This document shows, in pieces, positions 45,030 to 53,960 of a DNA stretch of 62,136 nt. The DNA lies in contig NZ_CP050191.1 in NCBI RefSeq assembly GCF_011745145.1, forward strand, positions 2,494,818-2,556,953, written 5' to 3'. Made by a program: the position numbers and the translations under genes. Within the stretch, counting starts at the first letter, position 1. Every line of letters starts with the position of its first letter. A model generated the notes under the pieces. The model worked only from the letters and a program-made list of their open reading frames with translations. It had not been told where the DNA came from and made no database searches. The DNA is from Mycobacterium sp. DL440. GTDB taxonomy: Bacteria > Actinomycetota > Actinomycetes > Mycobacteriales > Mycobacteriaceae.

Positions 45030-46136
45030 TCACGCAGTCGCCGAAACCCGCAGTCCCTCACATCCGCTCGCCGGCAGGACGAACTTGGCACCCACATCGG
45101 CGGCCCGGTCCTGCCACGGCTCGGTGAACTGGCTGCGGTAGTTGCAGTAGAACGTGGGCGGCCGTGCCGACCCGAGAATGATCCTGGCGATCGCGGCGTG
45201 ATCCGGGTGCGCGAAATTGTCCCCGTTGGTCGAGATCAGATACCGCTTGGCCGCGATCGCATCGATCAGCTCTACGGTGACGTTGGCCCGGCTGCAGTGG
45301 TGCGGCAGCTTCACCAGATCCAGCCGAACACGTTCCTCGCCAACCGCTGTGGCGTACTTGCTCAAGGACTGCACGAGCACATCGGAGTGGGCGTCCGCGC
45401 CCAACAAGGCGCGTCGGTCCTCATATTCGACGATGAACGCAATACTCGACCCGTTGGCCTCCGAGTTGTCGGCGGTCGACGCCTTCGCCATCGTCCGCAG
45501 GATCTGGTCGGTGAGCTTGTCGGGTAGCGGTGGGACTTCCTTGTGGCGGATCGGCGGTGTCCGCGCCTCCAGCGGTGTTCCCTCGCCGGGTACCAAACCT
45601 GCTGCGGTGACCACTGATCGCCATTCGGTCGCCATCTTCTTCAGCTTCTGCCCGGTGGGGGACAACAGATGGACGGCGGCACCGCCGGGCAGTTCGATGA
45701 CGGGAAGCTCCGTCCTTGAGGCCGAAACCACCACCGGCCCACCGACCTTGGTGCTGACCCGGTCGGGGAACGGGTTGTTCCAGCGGAACGGACCGTCGTT
45801 GATCCGCTGGGTGAGTCGCTCGCCGTCGACGGGCCCCAGCACACTGCCGCCACGTTCACAGTGCACGAATCCGTTGAACCAGATGTCCCGGATCCGGTGG
45901 CGCAGATCCGGATCGGCGAGGATCTGCAGGCTCCCGCCGATGTGATCCTCGTCGACATGGGTGATGACCATCGCCTCGTAGGTTTGGTCGGGCCTTGCCT
46001 TGAGGCGTTCACGCACGGCATCCCAGGAACGCGCGGTGCCGCCGTCGATGAGTATCCGGTGCGTGTCCGCGTTGGTGCCGTACTCGACGACGATGGCATC
46101 GCCGTGACCGCCGGGCAGCATCTCGATGGCCAGCAT
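45030..46136 (-). CDS. Metallo-beta-lactamase-fold hydrolase, ComEC-like
   Basis: 368 residues, no signal peptide, so cytoplasmic. Begins MLAIEMLPGGHGDAIVVEYG, typical of ComEC-type MBL proteins. The metal motif THVDEDHIGG (about 58-67) has Asp in place of the second His of HxHxDH, as is common in this branch. Further ligands are the Asp of LLGADAHSD and the His pair in VKLPHHCSRAN (about 280). Likely a nuclease, phosphodiesterase or peptide hydrolase. It starts 8 bp after the CHAT stop with a GGAG ribosome site, so they are co-translated. Stand-alone MBL proteins of this type often accompany protease-type conflict genes. Confidence 0.85.
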   Translation of the reverse strand: MLAIEMLPGGHGDAIVVEYGTNADTHRILIDGGTARSWDAVRERLKARPDQTYEAMVITHVDEDHIGGSLQILADPDLRHRIRDIWFNGFVHCERGGSVLGPVDGERLTQRINDGPFRWNNPFPDRVSTKVGGPVVVSASRTELPVIELPGGAAVHLLSPTGQKLKKMATEWRSVVTAAGLVPGEGTPLEARTPPIRHKEVPPLPDKLTDQILRTMAKASTADNSEANGSSIAFIVEYEDRRALLGADAHSDVLVQSLSKYATAVGEERVRLDLVKLPHHCSRANVTVELIDAIAAKRYLISTNGDNFAHPDHAAIARIILGSARPPTFYCNYRSQFTEPWQDRAADVGAKFVLPASGCEGLRVSATA

Positions 46137-46144
46137 GACTTCTC

Positions 46145-48160
46145 CTACCCGACCAGCTCGAGGTCGATCTCACCGACGGCGACCAGCAGCAGGCCCACCA
46201 GGAGCCCGCCGGCGACCAGGTCGCGGCGGGCCTGGGTCAGCGCCGATCCCAACGTGATCCCGTCGATCGCCGCGTTTGCGAACAGCGCGGAGACAACAGC
46301 GATAGCGGCCTGGGAAGCGTGCTGGCCCTTGAACTTTGTCAGTGTCGCCACCACCGCTGCGGCGCCCTTGCGGATGAAGGTCGCGGGAAGCGCGCCGAAG
46401 ACGTCACCTGAAATCGCGGAGTCGCAGGCGAACAACAAGACGACCGGTGCGGGATTGGTGGGGAGTCCGAGCTCGCGCGGCGAGATGTCCGGTTGGGACA
46501 GGGTCGAATGGCCGCCGATCTCGATCCGGAACTCGGACTGGGACTGGTCGGTGTGGCCCAGCACGACCAGCAGTTGCGGGTTGGTCTGCTTCACCGCCGT
46601 GCGCCACTTCGGCCAGGTCGATACCCGCGTGCAACTGGCGGGACCTACCCGCTGGGTGAGTGCGGACTCCAGTAGCTCCGACGGCAGTTGATCTGCCGGA
46701 CTGCCGATGTCGGCGCGGTTGGCCGCTGCGTAGACAACGGGCCGCAAGGCCAGTTCAGCGAGCTTCGGGCGCGATTCAGTGGCCGGTACCCGGCCGAGTC
46801 GCACCGTCCGGGCGATGACCCGGTTCATTCCCCAGAACGCCCACGGGCACACCCGTTTGTTGGAGCGGGTCCTCGTGCACCCCTGCGCGGCGGGCCGTTG
46901 GCCGGCGCAATCGCACAGGGCCGCGGTCTCGGTCGGAGCGGGGCCGTCGTAGGCCAGCTCGAAGGGCAGGACGGTCGAGTCCGGGCGCACCATGACCGAG
47001 ATGGTTCGGGCGTCCTGCAGGCCGAGTTCAGCGAGTTTGTCGGCAAATTGGCTGCCGCGCCGGGCGAGCAGGATCAGCAATCTCACCGCTTCGGGATCGG
47101 TGATCGCTCCGGGGGCGGAGTCGTTACCCAGCACCTGCGACGCCACCTGCTCGAACACCTTCGACCAATTCTCTGCGTCGGCAAGGGGAATGCCGTCGGC
47201 ATGGTTGGTGCCGAGCACGGACAGCGTCACACCGTTGTCTTCGAGCGCGACATCCGCACCGGTGACCGCGGTGGGTTCCGAGGGTGAACTCAGGCCGATC
47301 GGCCAGAACTGGATCTCGTCGTCCGGCAGTGCGCTGCTGCGGACGACTGCGACGATCCGGCCTGCACGGATCGGCCGATTGCGGTACAGCACAGTGATGT
47401 TCAGCTGCAGAATCGTTCCATCGTCACCGGCCCGCACCGGGAATGCCGCCGTGGTGCTCGGACGGGTGTGGTCCTGCGGCAACACCATGGGCCGGGTGGC
47501 GTGAAATGTTCCGTCGTCGCTGGTTACATCGATGACCAGGTCGGCCGCTCCGTCCAGGTCGAACTCGACATCCTCTTCGTCGAAGTCGATGCCCCGCTGA
47601 CCGCGGCGGGGGACGGCGATCCGCACCGCGAGCGTATGGTCTTGTCCCGGCGTCAGCACCGTGCAGACCGCATTGTCGCGGAAAAACTCGGCGATGAGCT
47701 GTCGTGGAGTATCGGTGTCGGTGTTCACAGGGGGTGCGACGTGGGCCACCGGGCCGTCGATGCCGCTGCGTGCGGCGTCGAAGGCAGCCGCCACATCCGG
47801 CATCGAGGCCATCACCTGTAGGCCCGTGATGTGATCCCATTGCGCCAGCCGAATGGCATCTTCGGCGGTGACGACGCGGACGTAGAGCACCGAGACATCG
47901 TGATCCTGTGCGCGTCCTACGGTCTTCCGCCACGCAGTATGGAGCCGGGGTGCTACTTGTGCCGTCAATTCCAGGTCCGGTGCCACCCAGTACGGTGGGT
48001 CCGTTGACCCGCCGGGGCCCGAATCCGCGCACATCTCGATCAGTTTGTCGAGCCTTTTCAACAGTTCGTCGACGTTCAACTGCGGCCCCAGCGAGTCGTT
48101 TCCCGTCAGCAATCCGGCAGCGAACAATACGTCGACAGGTATTGCTTCACCGGAGGTCAT
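46145..48160 (-). CDS. CHAT-domain (caspase-fold) protease candidate
   Basis: 671 residues. N-terminal region 1-290 is soluble and of unknown fold, with acidic patches (DFDEEDVEFDLDG). The C-terminal CHAT domain (about 300-671) has the putative dyad His536 in LLVVLGHTDQS and Cys579 in VVLLFACDSAISGD, placed at the ends of successive strands as in caspases and separases. It also carries TFIRKGAAAVVATLTKF. A Cys cluster C416, C418, C428, C438 inserted after VLPFELAYDG may bind zinc. No membrane helix. AGGAG precedes the ATG. First gene of a unit with the MBL gene. Confidence 0.82.
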   Translation of the reverse strand: MTSGEAIPVDVLFAAGLLTGNDSLGPQLNVDELLKRLDKLIEMCADSGPGGSTDPPYWVAPDLELTAQVAPRLHTAWRKTVGRAQDHDVSVLYVRVVTAEDAIRLAQWDHITGLQVMASMPDVAAAFDAARSGIDGPVAHVAPPVNTDTDTPRQLIAEFFRDNAVCTVLTPGQDHTLAVRIAVPRRGQRGIDFDEEDVEFDLDGAADLVIDVTSDDGTFHATRPMVLPQDHTRPSTTAAFPVRAGDDGTILQLNITVLYRNRPIRAGRIVAVVRSSALPDDEIQFWPIGLSSPSEPTAVTGADVALEDNGVTLSVLGTNHADGIPLADAENWSKVFEQVASQVLGNDSAPGAITDPEAVRLLILLARRGSQFADKLAELGLQDARTISVMVRPDSTVLPFELAYDGPAPTETAALCDCAGQRPAAQGCTRTRSNKRVCPWAFWGMNRVIARTVRLGRVPATESRPKLAELALRPVVYAAANRADIGSPADQLPSELLESALTQRVGPASCTRVSTWPKWRTAVKQTNPQLLVVLGHTDQSQSEFRIEIGGHSTLSQPDISPRELGLPTNPAPVVLLFACDSAISGDVFGALPATFIRKGAAAVVATLTKFKGQHASQAAIAVVSALFANAAIDGITLGSALTQARRDLVAGGLLVGLLLVAVGEIDLELVG

Positions 48161-48684
48161 CGCCGGAATCTCCTACTCGACGCGTCGATCAGGAACTGAT
48201 CAGAGTATCCATGGGCAGAGCTCGTCTGTCCGCTATTCAGATGAGGGCCGGGCGTCAGTCGAAACCATCTGTTTCTGCTTGCAAATAAATGGCTTTGAGT
48301 CATTTATGGGATCGGAGTGAACAATGGCATGGCGCAATTTCTGACCGGTAACCGAGGCTGTCTCTCGGATGCGGTGAGAACCAGTCCGTCCGGTGCCCAC
48401 AACTCTTGGGATCTGCGTGATTCGATCGGCCTGAGCTGAACTCCGCGCAAAGGGCATGGCCAGCGAGTATCGATAATTGACGGCGCTATTTCCCGCTGGT
48501 TCGCGTTGACAGCTAACTGGGTCGTACTTAATCTCCCGCCCAAGCTGGCCAACGATAGGAATGACTGTGGGATCCGCACCGGAGTGCTCGCGCCGCGAGG
48601 CAATGACGCCGCTGTCGTCGTCGCGTGTCGACGTCTCACGGCGACCGGGGTAAACCCCGTGCCTCCCATTTTCGGCGCCGGGTC
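48161..48684. other. Divergent intergenic region, CHAT unit / mce operon
   Basis: 524 bp without a convincing gene. It should hold the promoters of both the leftward CHAT operon and the rightward mce operon. The AT-rich centre (48290-48320) and TTGACA near 48509 followed by TCGTACTTAATC could contain the mce promoter. A palindrome at 48187-48201 is listed separately. Only short open frames of atypical composition are present. Confidence 0.5.
48187..48201. promoter_or_regulatory. Palindrome upstream of CHAT gene
   Basis: GATCAG-GAA-CTGATC, a perfect 6-bp inverted repeat with a 3-bp centre, 27-41 bp before the CHAT start. Possible operator for the CHAT-MBL unit. Confidence 0.4.
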
Positions 48685-49449
48685 ATGACAGCGGTTTCCT
48701 GGGCCAAACCCGCTTTCGCAGTCGGTGATTTCGTCGTCCTGGCCGGCGAGACCTTCGCCGCGATGGTGCGCCCGCCGTTCGCCTGGCGCGAGCTGCTCGA
48801 TCAGATCTGGTTCGTGGCGCGGGTGTCGATCGTGCCCACCGTCGTGCTGTCCATCCCGTACACGGTGCTGATCGTGTTCACCCTCAACATCGTTCTGCTC
48901 GAGGTCGGAGCCGGTGACCTGTCCGGTGCCGGCGCAGCCCTGGCGTCGGTGACCCAGGTCGGTCCGGTGGTGACCGCGATCGTCGTGTCCGGCGCGGCCG
49001 CCACCGCGATGTGCGCGGACCTGGGCGCGCGCACGATCCGCGAGGAGATCGACGCGATGAAGGTGATCGGCGTCAACCCGGTGCAGGCGCTGGTGGTGCC
49101 GCGGGTGATCGCGGCGACTTTCGTTGCGCTGATGCTGTATTCGGTGGTCGCAGTGGTCGGGCTCACCGGAAGCTACATGTTCGTGGTGTACGTCCAGCAC
49201 GTCACGCCCGGGGCGTTCGTCGCCGGTCTGACACTGCTGACCGGCCTGCCGCAGGTGGTGGTGTCTTTGGTCAAGGCGCTGTTGTTCGGGCTGTCGGCCG
49301 GCCTGATCGCCTGCTACAAGGGACTGTCGGTGGGCGGCGGCCCGACCGCTGTCGGCAACGCGGTCAACGAGACCGTGGTGTTCGCCTTCATGGCGCTGTT
49401 CTTCATCAACATTCTGGCCACTGCGTTCGGGGTGAAGGTGGCTCCGTGA
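48685..49449 (+). CDS. yrbEA: Mce-associated permease YrbEA
   Basis: 254-residue membrane permease of the MlaE/YrbE family; together with YrbEB it forms the inner-membrane channel of the Mce lipid importer. Five to six membrane helices and the family core GAAATAMCADLGARTIREEIDAMKVIGVNPVQALVVPRVIA, with the EEIDA coupling motif for the (unlinked) MceG ATPase. ATG at 48685 (MTAVSWAKPAF); an open extension of 20 residues upstream is basic and not family-like. First gene of the operon. Confidence 0.95.
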   Translation: MTAVSWAKPAFAVGDFVVLAGETFAAMVRPPFAWRELLDQIWFVARVSIVPTVVLSIPYTVLIVFTLNIVLLEVGAGDLSGAGAALASVTQVGPVVTAIVVSGAAATAMCADLGARTIREEIDAMKVIGVNPVQALVVPRVIAATFVALMLYSVVAVVGLTGSYMFVVYVQHVTPGAFVAGLTLLTGLPQVVVSLVKALLFGLSAGLIACYKGLSVGGGPTAVGNAVNETVVFAFMALFFINILATAFGVKVAP

Positions 49450-50288
49450 CAACCACTTCCGACGAGCGTGGACCGGAGATCCTGCATCGGGCCGTCGACG
49501 GCACGCGCCGCGTCGGGGAGCAGACCGCGTTCTACGGCCAGGCGCTGTTGTCCACCGGTGATGCGTTGCGGCGCTATCCGGGTGAGGTTCTTCGCCTCAT
49601 CGCCACCATGGGCATGGGCACCGGGGCCCTGGCGGTGATCGGCGGGACCGTCGTGATCGTCGGATTCCTGACCCTGACGACCGGCGCCCTGATCGCCGTC
49701 CAGGGCTACAACACACTGTCCAACGTCGGAATCGAGGCTCTCACCGGGTTTCTGGGTGCCTTTCTCAACGTCCGGTTCATCGCTCCGGCGACGGCAGGTG
49801 TGGCATTGGCCGCCACGATCGGCGCCGGGGCCACCGCGCAACTGGGTGCGATGCGGATCAACGAGGAGATCGACGCGCTGGAAGTGATGGGCATCCGGGC
49901 GATCACGTACCTGGCGTCCACCCGCATTGTCGCGGGAGTGATGGCGGTGGTGCCGATCTATACGGTCGCGGTACTGATGTCGTTTCTGGCCACCAGGTTC
50001 GGTACCACGATCATCTACGGTCAGTCACGCGGCGTGTACGACCATTACTTCACCACGTTCCTGCATCCTGCCGACCTGGTGTGGTCGTTCACCGAGGCGC
50101 TCGCGATGGCGGCCGCGGTGATGGCCATCCATACCTACTACGGCTACACCGCCACCGGTGGACCCGCCGGGGTCGGTGAGGCGGTCGGCCGGGCGGTCCG
50201 CACATCGATCACCGCCGGGGTGTTCATCCTGTTGACCATCACACTGTCCGTCTACGGGCAGTCCGGCAACTTCCACCTGTCCGGGTAG
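49446..50288 (+). CDS. yrbEB: Mce-associated permease YrbEB
   Basis: 280 residues, second YrbE/MlaE permease. Core TAQLGAMRINEEIDALEVMGIRAITYLASTRIVAG parallels YrbEA. The GTG start (MTTTSDERG) overlaps the yrbEA stop (GTGA). The cytoplasmic N-terminus is about 60 residues, then helices to the C-terminus. Confidence 0.95.
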   Translation: MTTTSDERGPEILHRAVDGTRRVGEQTAFYGQALLSTGDALRRYPGEVLRLIATMGMGTGALAVIGGTVVIVGFLTLTTGALIAVQGYNTLSNVGIEALTGFLGAFLNVRFIAPATAGVALAATIGAGATAQLGAMRINEEIDALEVMGIRAITYLASTRIVAGVMAVVPIYTVAVLMSFLATRFGTTIIYGQSRGVYDHYFTTFLHPADLVWSFTEALAMAAAVMAIHTYYGYTATGGPAGVGEAVGRAVRTSITAGVFILLTITLSVYGQSGNFHLSG

Positions 50289-50293
50289 GCGCG

Positions 50294-51643
50294 ATGACCA
50301 ATTCACCCAGGCGAGAAAAGATCGATCCCATCTGGTGGGCTCCGGTCCTGGTCATCGTGATCGTGGCCGTGACTGCCCTGACCGCACTGTTGTTCACCGG
50401 CACGCTGCGCCGCACCGTCCCGCTCACCCTGGTCTCCGATCGGGCCGGCCTGGTCATGGAGGACGGCGCAAAGGTCAAGCTGCGAGGTGTCCAGATCGGC
50501 GAAGTGTCGTCGATCGCAGCCGAAGCCGCGGCAGGGGAGTCCGGCGCAAGGCTCAGACTCAAGATCGATCCCGACGACTTCGCTTATCTCCCGGGCAATG
50601 TCGAAGCGGAGATCAAATCCAGCACCGCCTTCGGAGCCAAATATGTCGACCTCATCGTCCCGGAGGCCGGTGCGAGTCCAGAGCCTTTGCGCCCCGGGGC
50701 GGTGCTGCACTCACGCAACGTCACCGTCGAGGTCAACACCGTATTCGAGAACCTGCAGTCCGTTGTCACCGCGATCGACCCGGCGAAACTCAATGCGGTG
50801 CTCTCCGCCGTCGGGGAATCCCTGCGCGGAAAAGGGGAAGTCATCGGCCAGGCCATCTCCGACGCCAACAAGGTGCTGCTCGCGGTGAACCCCCGGATGG
50901 ACACCATCCGTCAGGACTGGCAGTTGTTCGGAGGGACGACCCAGGCATACTCCGTTGCCGCGCAAGACATCCTGTCGATCCTGGACTCCTTCTCGACGAC
51001 GGCGAACACCATCAGCAGCCACGCCGGGGCGCTCGACGAACTTCTGCTGTCCGCGGTCGGCTTCTCCCGCTCGGGTGTCGATACCCTCGGCGCAAACCAA
51101 CCCAACCTCGTACGTGCGCTGAACCTGCTCGACCCGACCACCGCGCTGTTCATGAAGTACTCGCCGACCTACACCTGCCTGTTCCAGGGGGCGGTCTGGT
51201 TCCTCGAACACGGCGGCCGGGATGCACTGGGTGGCAACGGGAAATCGGTGATCATGGACGCCGCGTTGCTGGCCGGCGACGACCCCTACCGGTATCCGGA
51301 CAACCTTCCGGTGGTCAACGCGAAGGGCGGGCCCGGGGGTAGGCCGAGTTGCGGCTCGCTGCCGGACGTCAGCAAGAACTTCCCGGTGAAGTACCTGGTG
51401 ACCGACACCGGGTTCGGCACGGGACTGGATGTCCGGCCCAACCCGGGCATCGGGTTTCCCGGCTGGGCCAACTATTTCCCGGTCACCCGCGCGGTGCCGG
51501 AACCGCCGAGCATCCGCTATCCGGGCGCTCCGGCGCCGGGCCCGTTGCCGCCGTATTCGGGCGCACCTGCCTACGGCGCCCCCGAATACGGACCGGACGG
51601 AGCGCCGCTCTACCCGCCGCCGCCACAGGAGGGTCAGCCATGA
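50294..51643 (+). CDS. mceA: Mce protein A
   Basis: 449 residues. One N-terminal membrane helix (WWAPVLVIVIVAVTALTALLF), MCE/MlaD beta-barrel domain (about 40-125), long helical region (140-300), then a Cys-containing globular part (TYTCLFQGAVWFLEHGG, GRPSCGSLPDV) and a Pro/Tyr/Gly-rich tail (PPYSGAPAYGAPEYGPDGAP). Part of the heterohexameric tunnel moving lipids from the outer envelope to YrbE. The stop overlaps mceB by 4 bp. Confidence 0.94.
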   Translation: MTNSPRREKIDPIWWAPVLVIVIVAVTALTALLFTGTLRRTVPLTLVSDRAGLVMEDGAKVKLRGVQIGEVSSIAAEAAAGESGARLRLKIDPDDFAYLPGNVEAEIKSSTAFGAKYVDLIVPEAGASPEPLRPGAVLHSRNVTVEVNTVFENLQSVVTAIDPAKLNAVLSAVGESLRGKGEVIGQAISDANKVLLAVNPRMDTIRQDWQLFGGTTQAYSVAAQDILSILDSFSTTANTISSHAGALDELLLSAVGFSRSGVDTLGANQPNLVRALNLLDPTTALFMKYSPTYTCLFQGAVWFLEHGGRDALGGNGKSVIMDAALLAGDDPYRYPDNLPVVNAKGGPGGRPSCGSLPDVSKNFPVKYLVTDTGFGTGLDVRPNPGIGFPGWANYFPVTRAVPEPPSIRYPGAPAPGPLPPYSGAPAYGAPEYGPDGAPLYPPPPQEGQP

Positions 51644-52668
51644 GACGTGCAACGATCCGTGTCGCGACGCGGGTGGTGCTGTTCACCGGGCTGAGCCTGG
51701 TCTTCACCTTCATCCTGGTGACGGTGTTCGGGCAGTTCCGGTTCGATTCACGCGCTTCCTACAGCGCGGTGTTCACCAACGTGTCCGGCCTCAAGGGTGG
51801 CAATTTCGTGCGCATCGCGGGTGTCGAGGTGGGCAAGGTCAAAGACCTCACCCTGCACAAAGACGGGACGGTCACCGTCGACTTCGCCATCGACAAGACT
51901 CTGACGCTGACCGAGGGAACCCGCGCGGCGGTGCGTTACGAGAACCTGATCGGCGACCGTTACCTGTCCCTGGACGAGGGGCCCGGATCGGTTCGTAAAC
52001 TTCGACCGGGACAGTCGATTCCGGTGGATCGCACAACTCCCGCACTGGACGTGGACGCCCTGATCGGCGGGTTCCGGCCGTTGTTCCGCGCGCTCGACCC
52101 GGATCAAGTCAACGCCCTGTCCGGGGAGCTGCTCAAGGTGTTCCAGGGGCAAGGCGGCACCATCTCATCGGTTCTGGCCCAAACCTCGGCGTTGACCACC
52201 ACGTTGGCCGGGCGCGACCAACTCATCGGTCAGGTGATCACCAACCTCAACACGGTGCTCGGCACGTTTGCCAAACGCGACGAACAGTTCGCCGAAGGCC
52301 TGGACAAGCTGTCGGAGCTGGTTGCCGGGCTGGCCGAGCGCAGATCCGACATCGCCACCGGGACGGCCTATATCAACGCTGCGGCCGGCTCGGTGGCCGA
52401 CTTGCTGACCACCGCGCGCGAACCGATCAAGGAGGCCGTGACGCAGACGGATCGGTTCTCGGGGCAGATCATGGCCGACCGGGACTACGTGGACGACTTG
52501 GTCAAGACCCTGCCCGACGCCTACCAGGTGCTCGCCCGGAACGGTCTCTACGGCGACTATTTCGGCTTCTACCTGTGCGACGCGATTCTCAAGCTCAACG
52601 GAAAAGGCGGCCAGCCGGTATATGTCAAACTCGCCGGCCAGGATTCGGGACGGTGCACGCCGAAATGA
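51640..52668 (+). CDS. mceB: Mce protein B
   Basis: 342 residues. N-terminal membrane helix (VVLFTGLSLVFTFILVTVFG), MCE domain (about 38-115; YSAVFTNVSGLKGGNFVRIAGVEVGKV), helical region, then a short C-terminus with two Cys (YLCDAILKL, SGRCTPK). Shortest member of the set, as usual for MceB. ATGA overlaps on both sides. Confidence 0.94.
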   Translation: MRRATIRVATRVVLFTGLSLVFTFILVTVFGQFRFDSRASYSAVFTNVSGLKGGNFVRIAGVEVGKVKDLTLHKDGTVTVDFAIDKTLTLTEGTRAAVRYENLIGDRYLSLDEGPGSVRKLRPGQSIPVDRTTPALDVDALIGGFRPLFRALDPDQVNALSGELLKVFQGQGGTISSVLAQTSALTTTLAGRDQLIGQVITNLNTVLGTFAKRDEQFAEGLDKLSELVAGLAERRSDIATGTAYINAAAGSVADLLTTAREPIKEAVTQTDRFSGQIMADRDYVDDLVKTLPDAYQVLARNGLYGDYFGFYLCDAILKLNGKGGQPVYVKLAGQDSGRCTPK

Positions 52669-53960
52669 CGAGACTCACACTCAAGCCGCTGGCAGATCGC
52701 AGCCGGCCGGCGATCGGTGCGGTGGCCATCCTCTTGCTCGCTGCCGCGGTGGTGGCGGCCTTCTCCTACGACAAGATTCCGTTCATCAAAGGCACCTCCG
52801 ATTACTCCGCATACTTCGCAGAGGCCGGCGGTATCAAACCCGGTAGCGATGTGCGGGTTTCGGGACTGAGCGTGGGCCGGGTCTCGGAGATCCGGCTTCA
52901 GGGCGCCCGGGTTCTGGTGGACTTCACGGTCCGCGACGGAGTCGAACTGGGGGAGCGTACGGAGGCGGCGATCAAGACCGAGACCGTGCTCGGAACCAAG
53001 GTGCTCGAGCTGACTCCTCGCGGCGACGGCACGCTGAGCGGACCCATCCCGATCGAACGGACGACGTCGCCCTACGATCTGCCCTCCGCGCTGGGTGATC
53101 TGACCACCACGATCAGTGGACTCGACACCACTCGATTGTCCTCGGCGCTCACCACATTGGCCGAGACGTTCCGTGACACCCCGCCGGATCTGAAACTCGC
53201 ACTGCAAGGTGTGGCCCGGTTCTCGGACACCCTCAATGTCCGAGACGCGCAGCTGCGCAACCTGTTGGCCAACGCCAACAAGGTCACCGGTGTGCTCGCC
53301 AAGCGCAGTGACCAGATCGCCAACCTGGTGGTGACCACCAATGCACTCCTGGCCGAACTACTGTCCCAACGCGACTCGGTCGACGCGTTGATGAACAACC
53401 TCACCGCGGTGTCACATGAGCTCTCTGGTCTGGTCGCCGACAACCACGCGCAACTCAAGCCCGCCGTCGACAAGCTCAACGGGGTGCTGGAGATCCTGGA
53501 CAACCGCAAGGGTGAACTGCAGCGCACGCTGTATCTGCTGCGTCGGTATGCGATGTCGTTCGGCGAAGTACTCGGGGCCGGACCGTTCTTCAAGGCCTCG
53601 CTGGTCAACCTGTTGCCCGGGCAGATCGCCCAGCCCTTCGTCGATTCCGCGTTCTCCGACCTGGGCCTGGATCCCAATGTGCTGCTGCCATCCCAACTGG
53701 TCGACCCGGGTACCGGCCAGCCGGGTACCCCGCCGCTGCCGATGCCGTACCCGCGCACCGGACAGGGCGGGGAACCGAACCTGAACCTGCCCGACGCGAT
53801 CACCGGCAAGCCGGGAGATCCGCGTTACCCGTACCGGGAACCACTACCCGCTCCGCCGCCGGGTGGGCCGCCGCCCGGACCGCCCGCATTGGCCCCCGCG
53901 CCAGGAGAACTCCCGCCGCCCAGTTTCGGGCCGCCGGTACCGGCGGAAGGCGGGCAGTGA
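52665..53960 (+). CDS. mceC: Mce protein C
   Basis: 431 residues: N-terminal helix (AIGAVAILLLAAAVVAAFSY), MCE domain (about 40-115), long helical stretch (120-330), and an extended Pro-rich tail (PLPAPPPGGPPPGPPALAPA). The ATG at 52665 overlaps the mceB stop. Pro-rich tails are common in MceC and are thought to reach into the wall. Confidence 0.94.
   Translation: MTRLTLKPLADRSRPAIGAVAILLLAAAVVAAFSYDKIPFIKGTSDYSAYFAEAGGIKPGSDVRVSGLSVGRVSEIRLQGARVLVDFTVRDGVELGERTEAAIKTETVLGTKVLELTPRGDGTLSGPIPIERTTSPYDLPSALGDLTTTISGLDTTRLSSALTTLAETFRDTPPDLKLALQGVARFSDTLNVRDAQLRNLLANANKVTGVLAKRSDQIANLVVTTNALLAELLSQRDSVDALMNNLTAVSHELSGLVADNHAQLKPAVDKLNGVLEILDNRKGELQRTLYLLRRYAMSFGEVLGAGPFFKASLVNLLPGQIAQPFVDSAFSDLGLDPNVLLPSQLVDPGTGQPGTPPLPMPYPRTGQGGEPNLNLPDAITGKPGDPRYPYREPLPAPPPGGPPPGPPALAPAPGELPPPSFGPPVPAEGGQ

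Noticed and set aside
48304..49452. 382-codon leftward open frame across yrbEA and the intergenic region
   Set aside because: His/Gln/Arg-rich shadow of the permease gene; no ribosome site.
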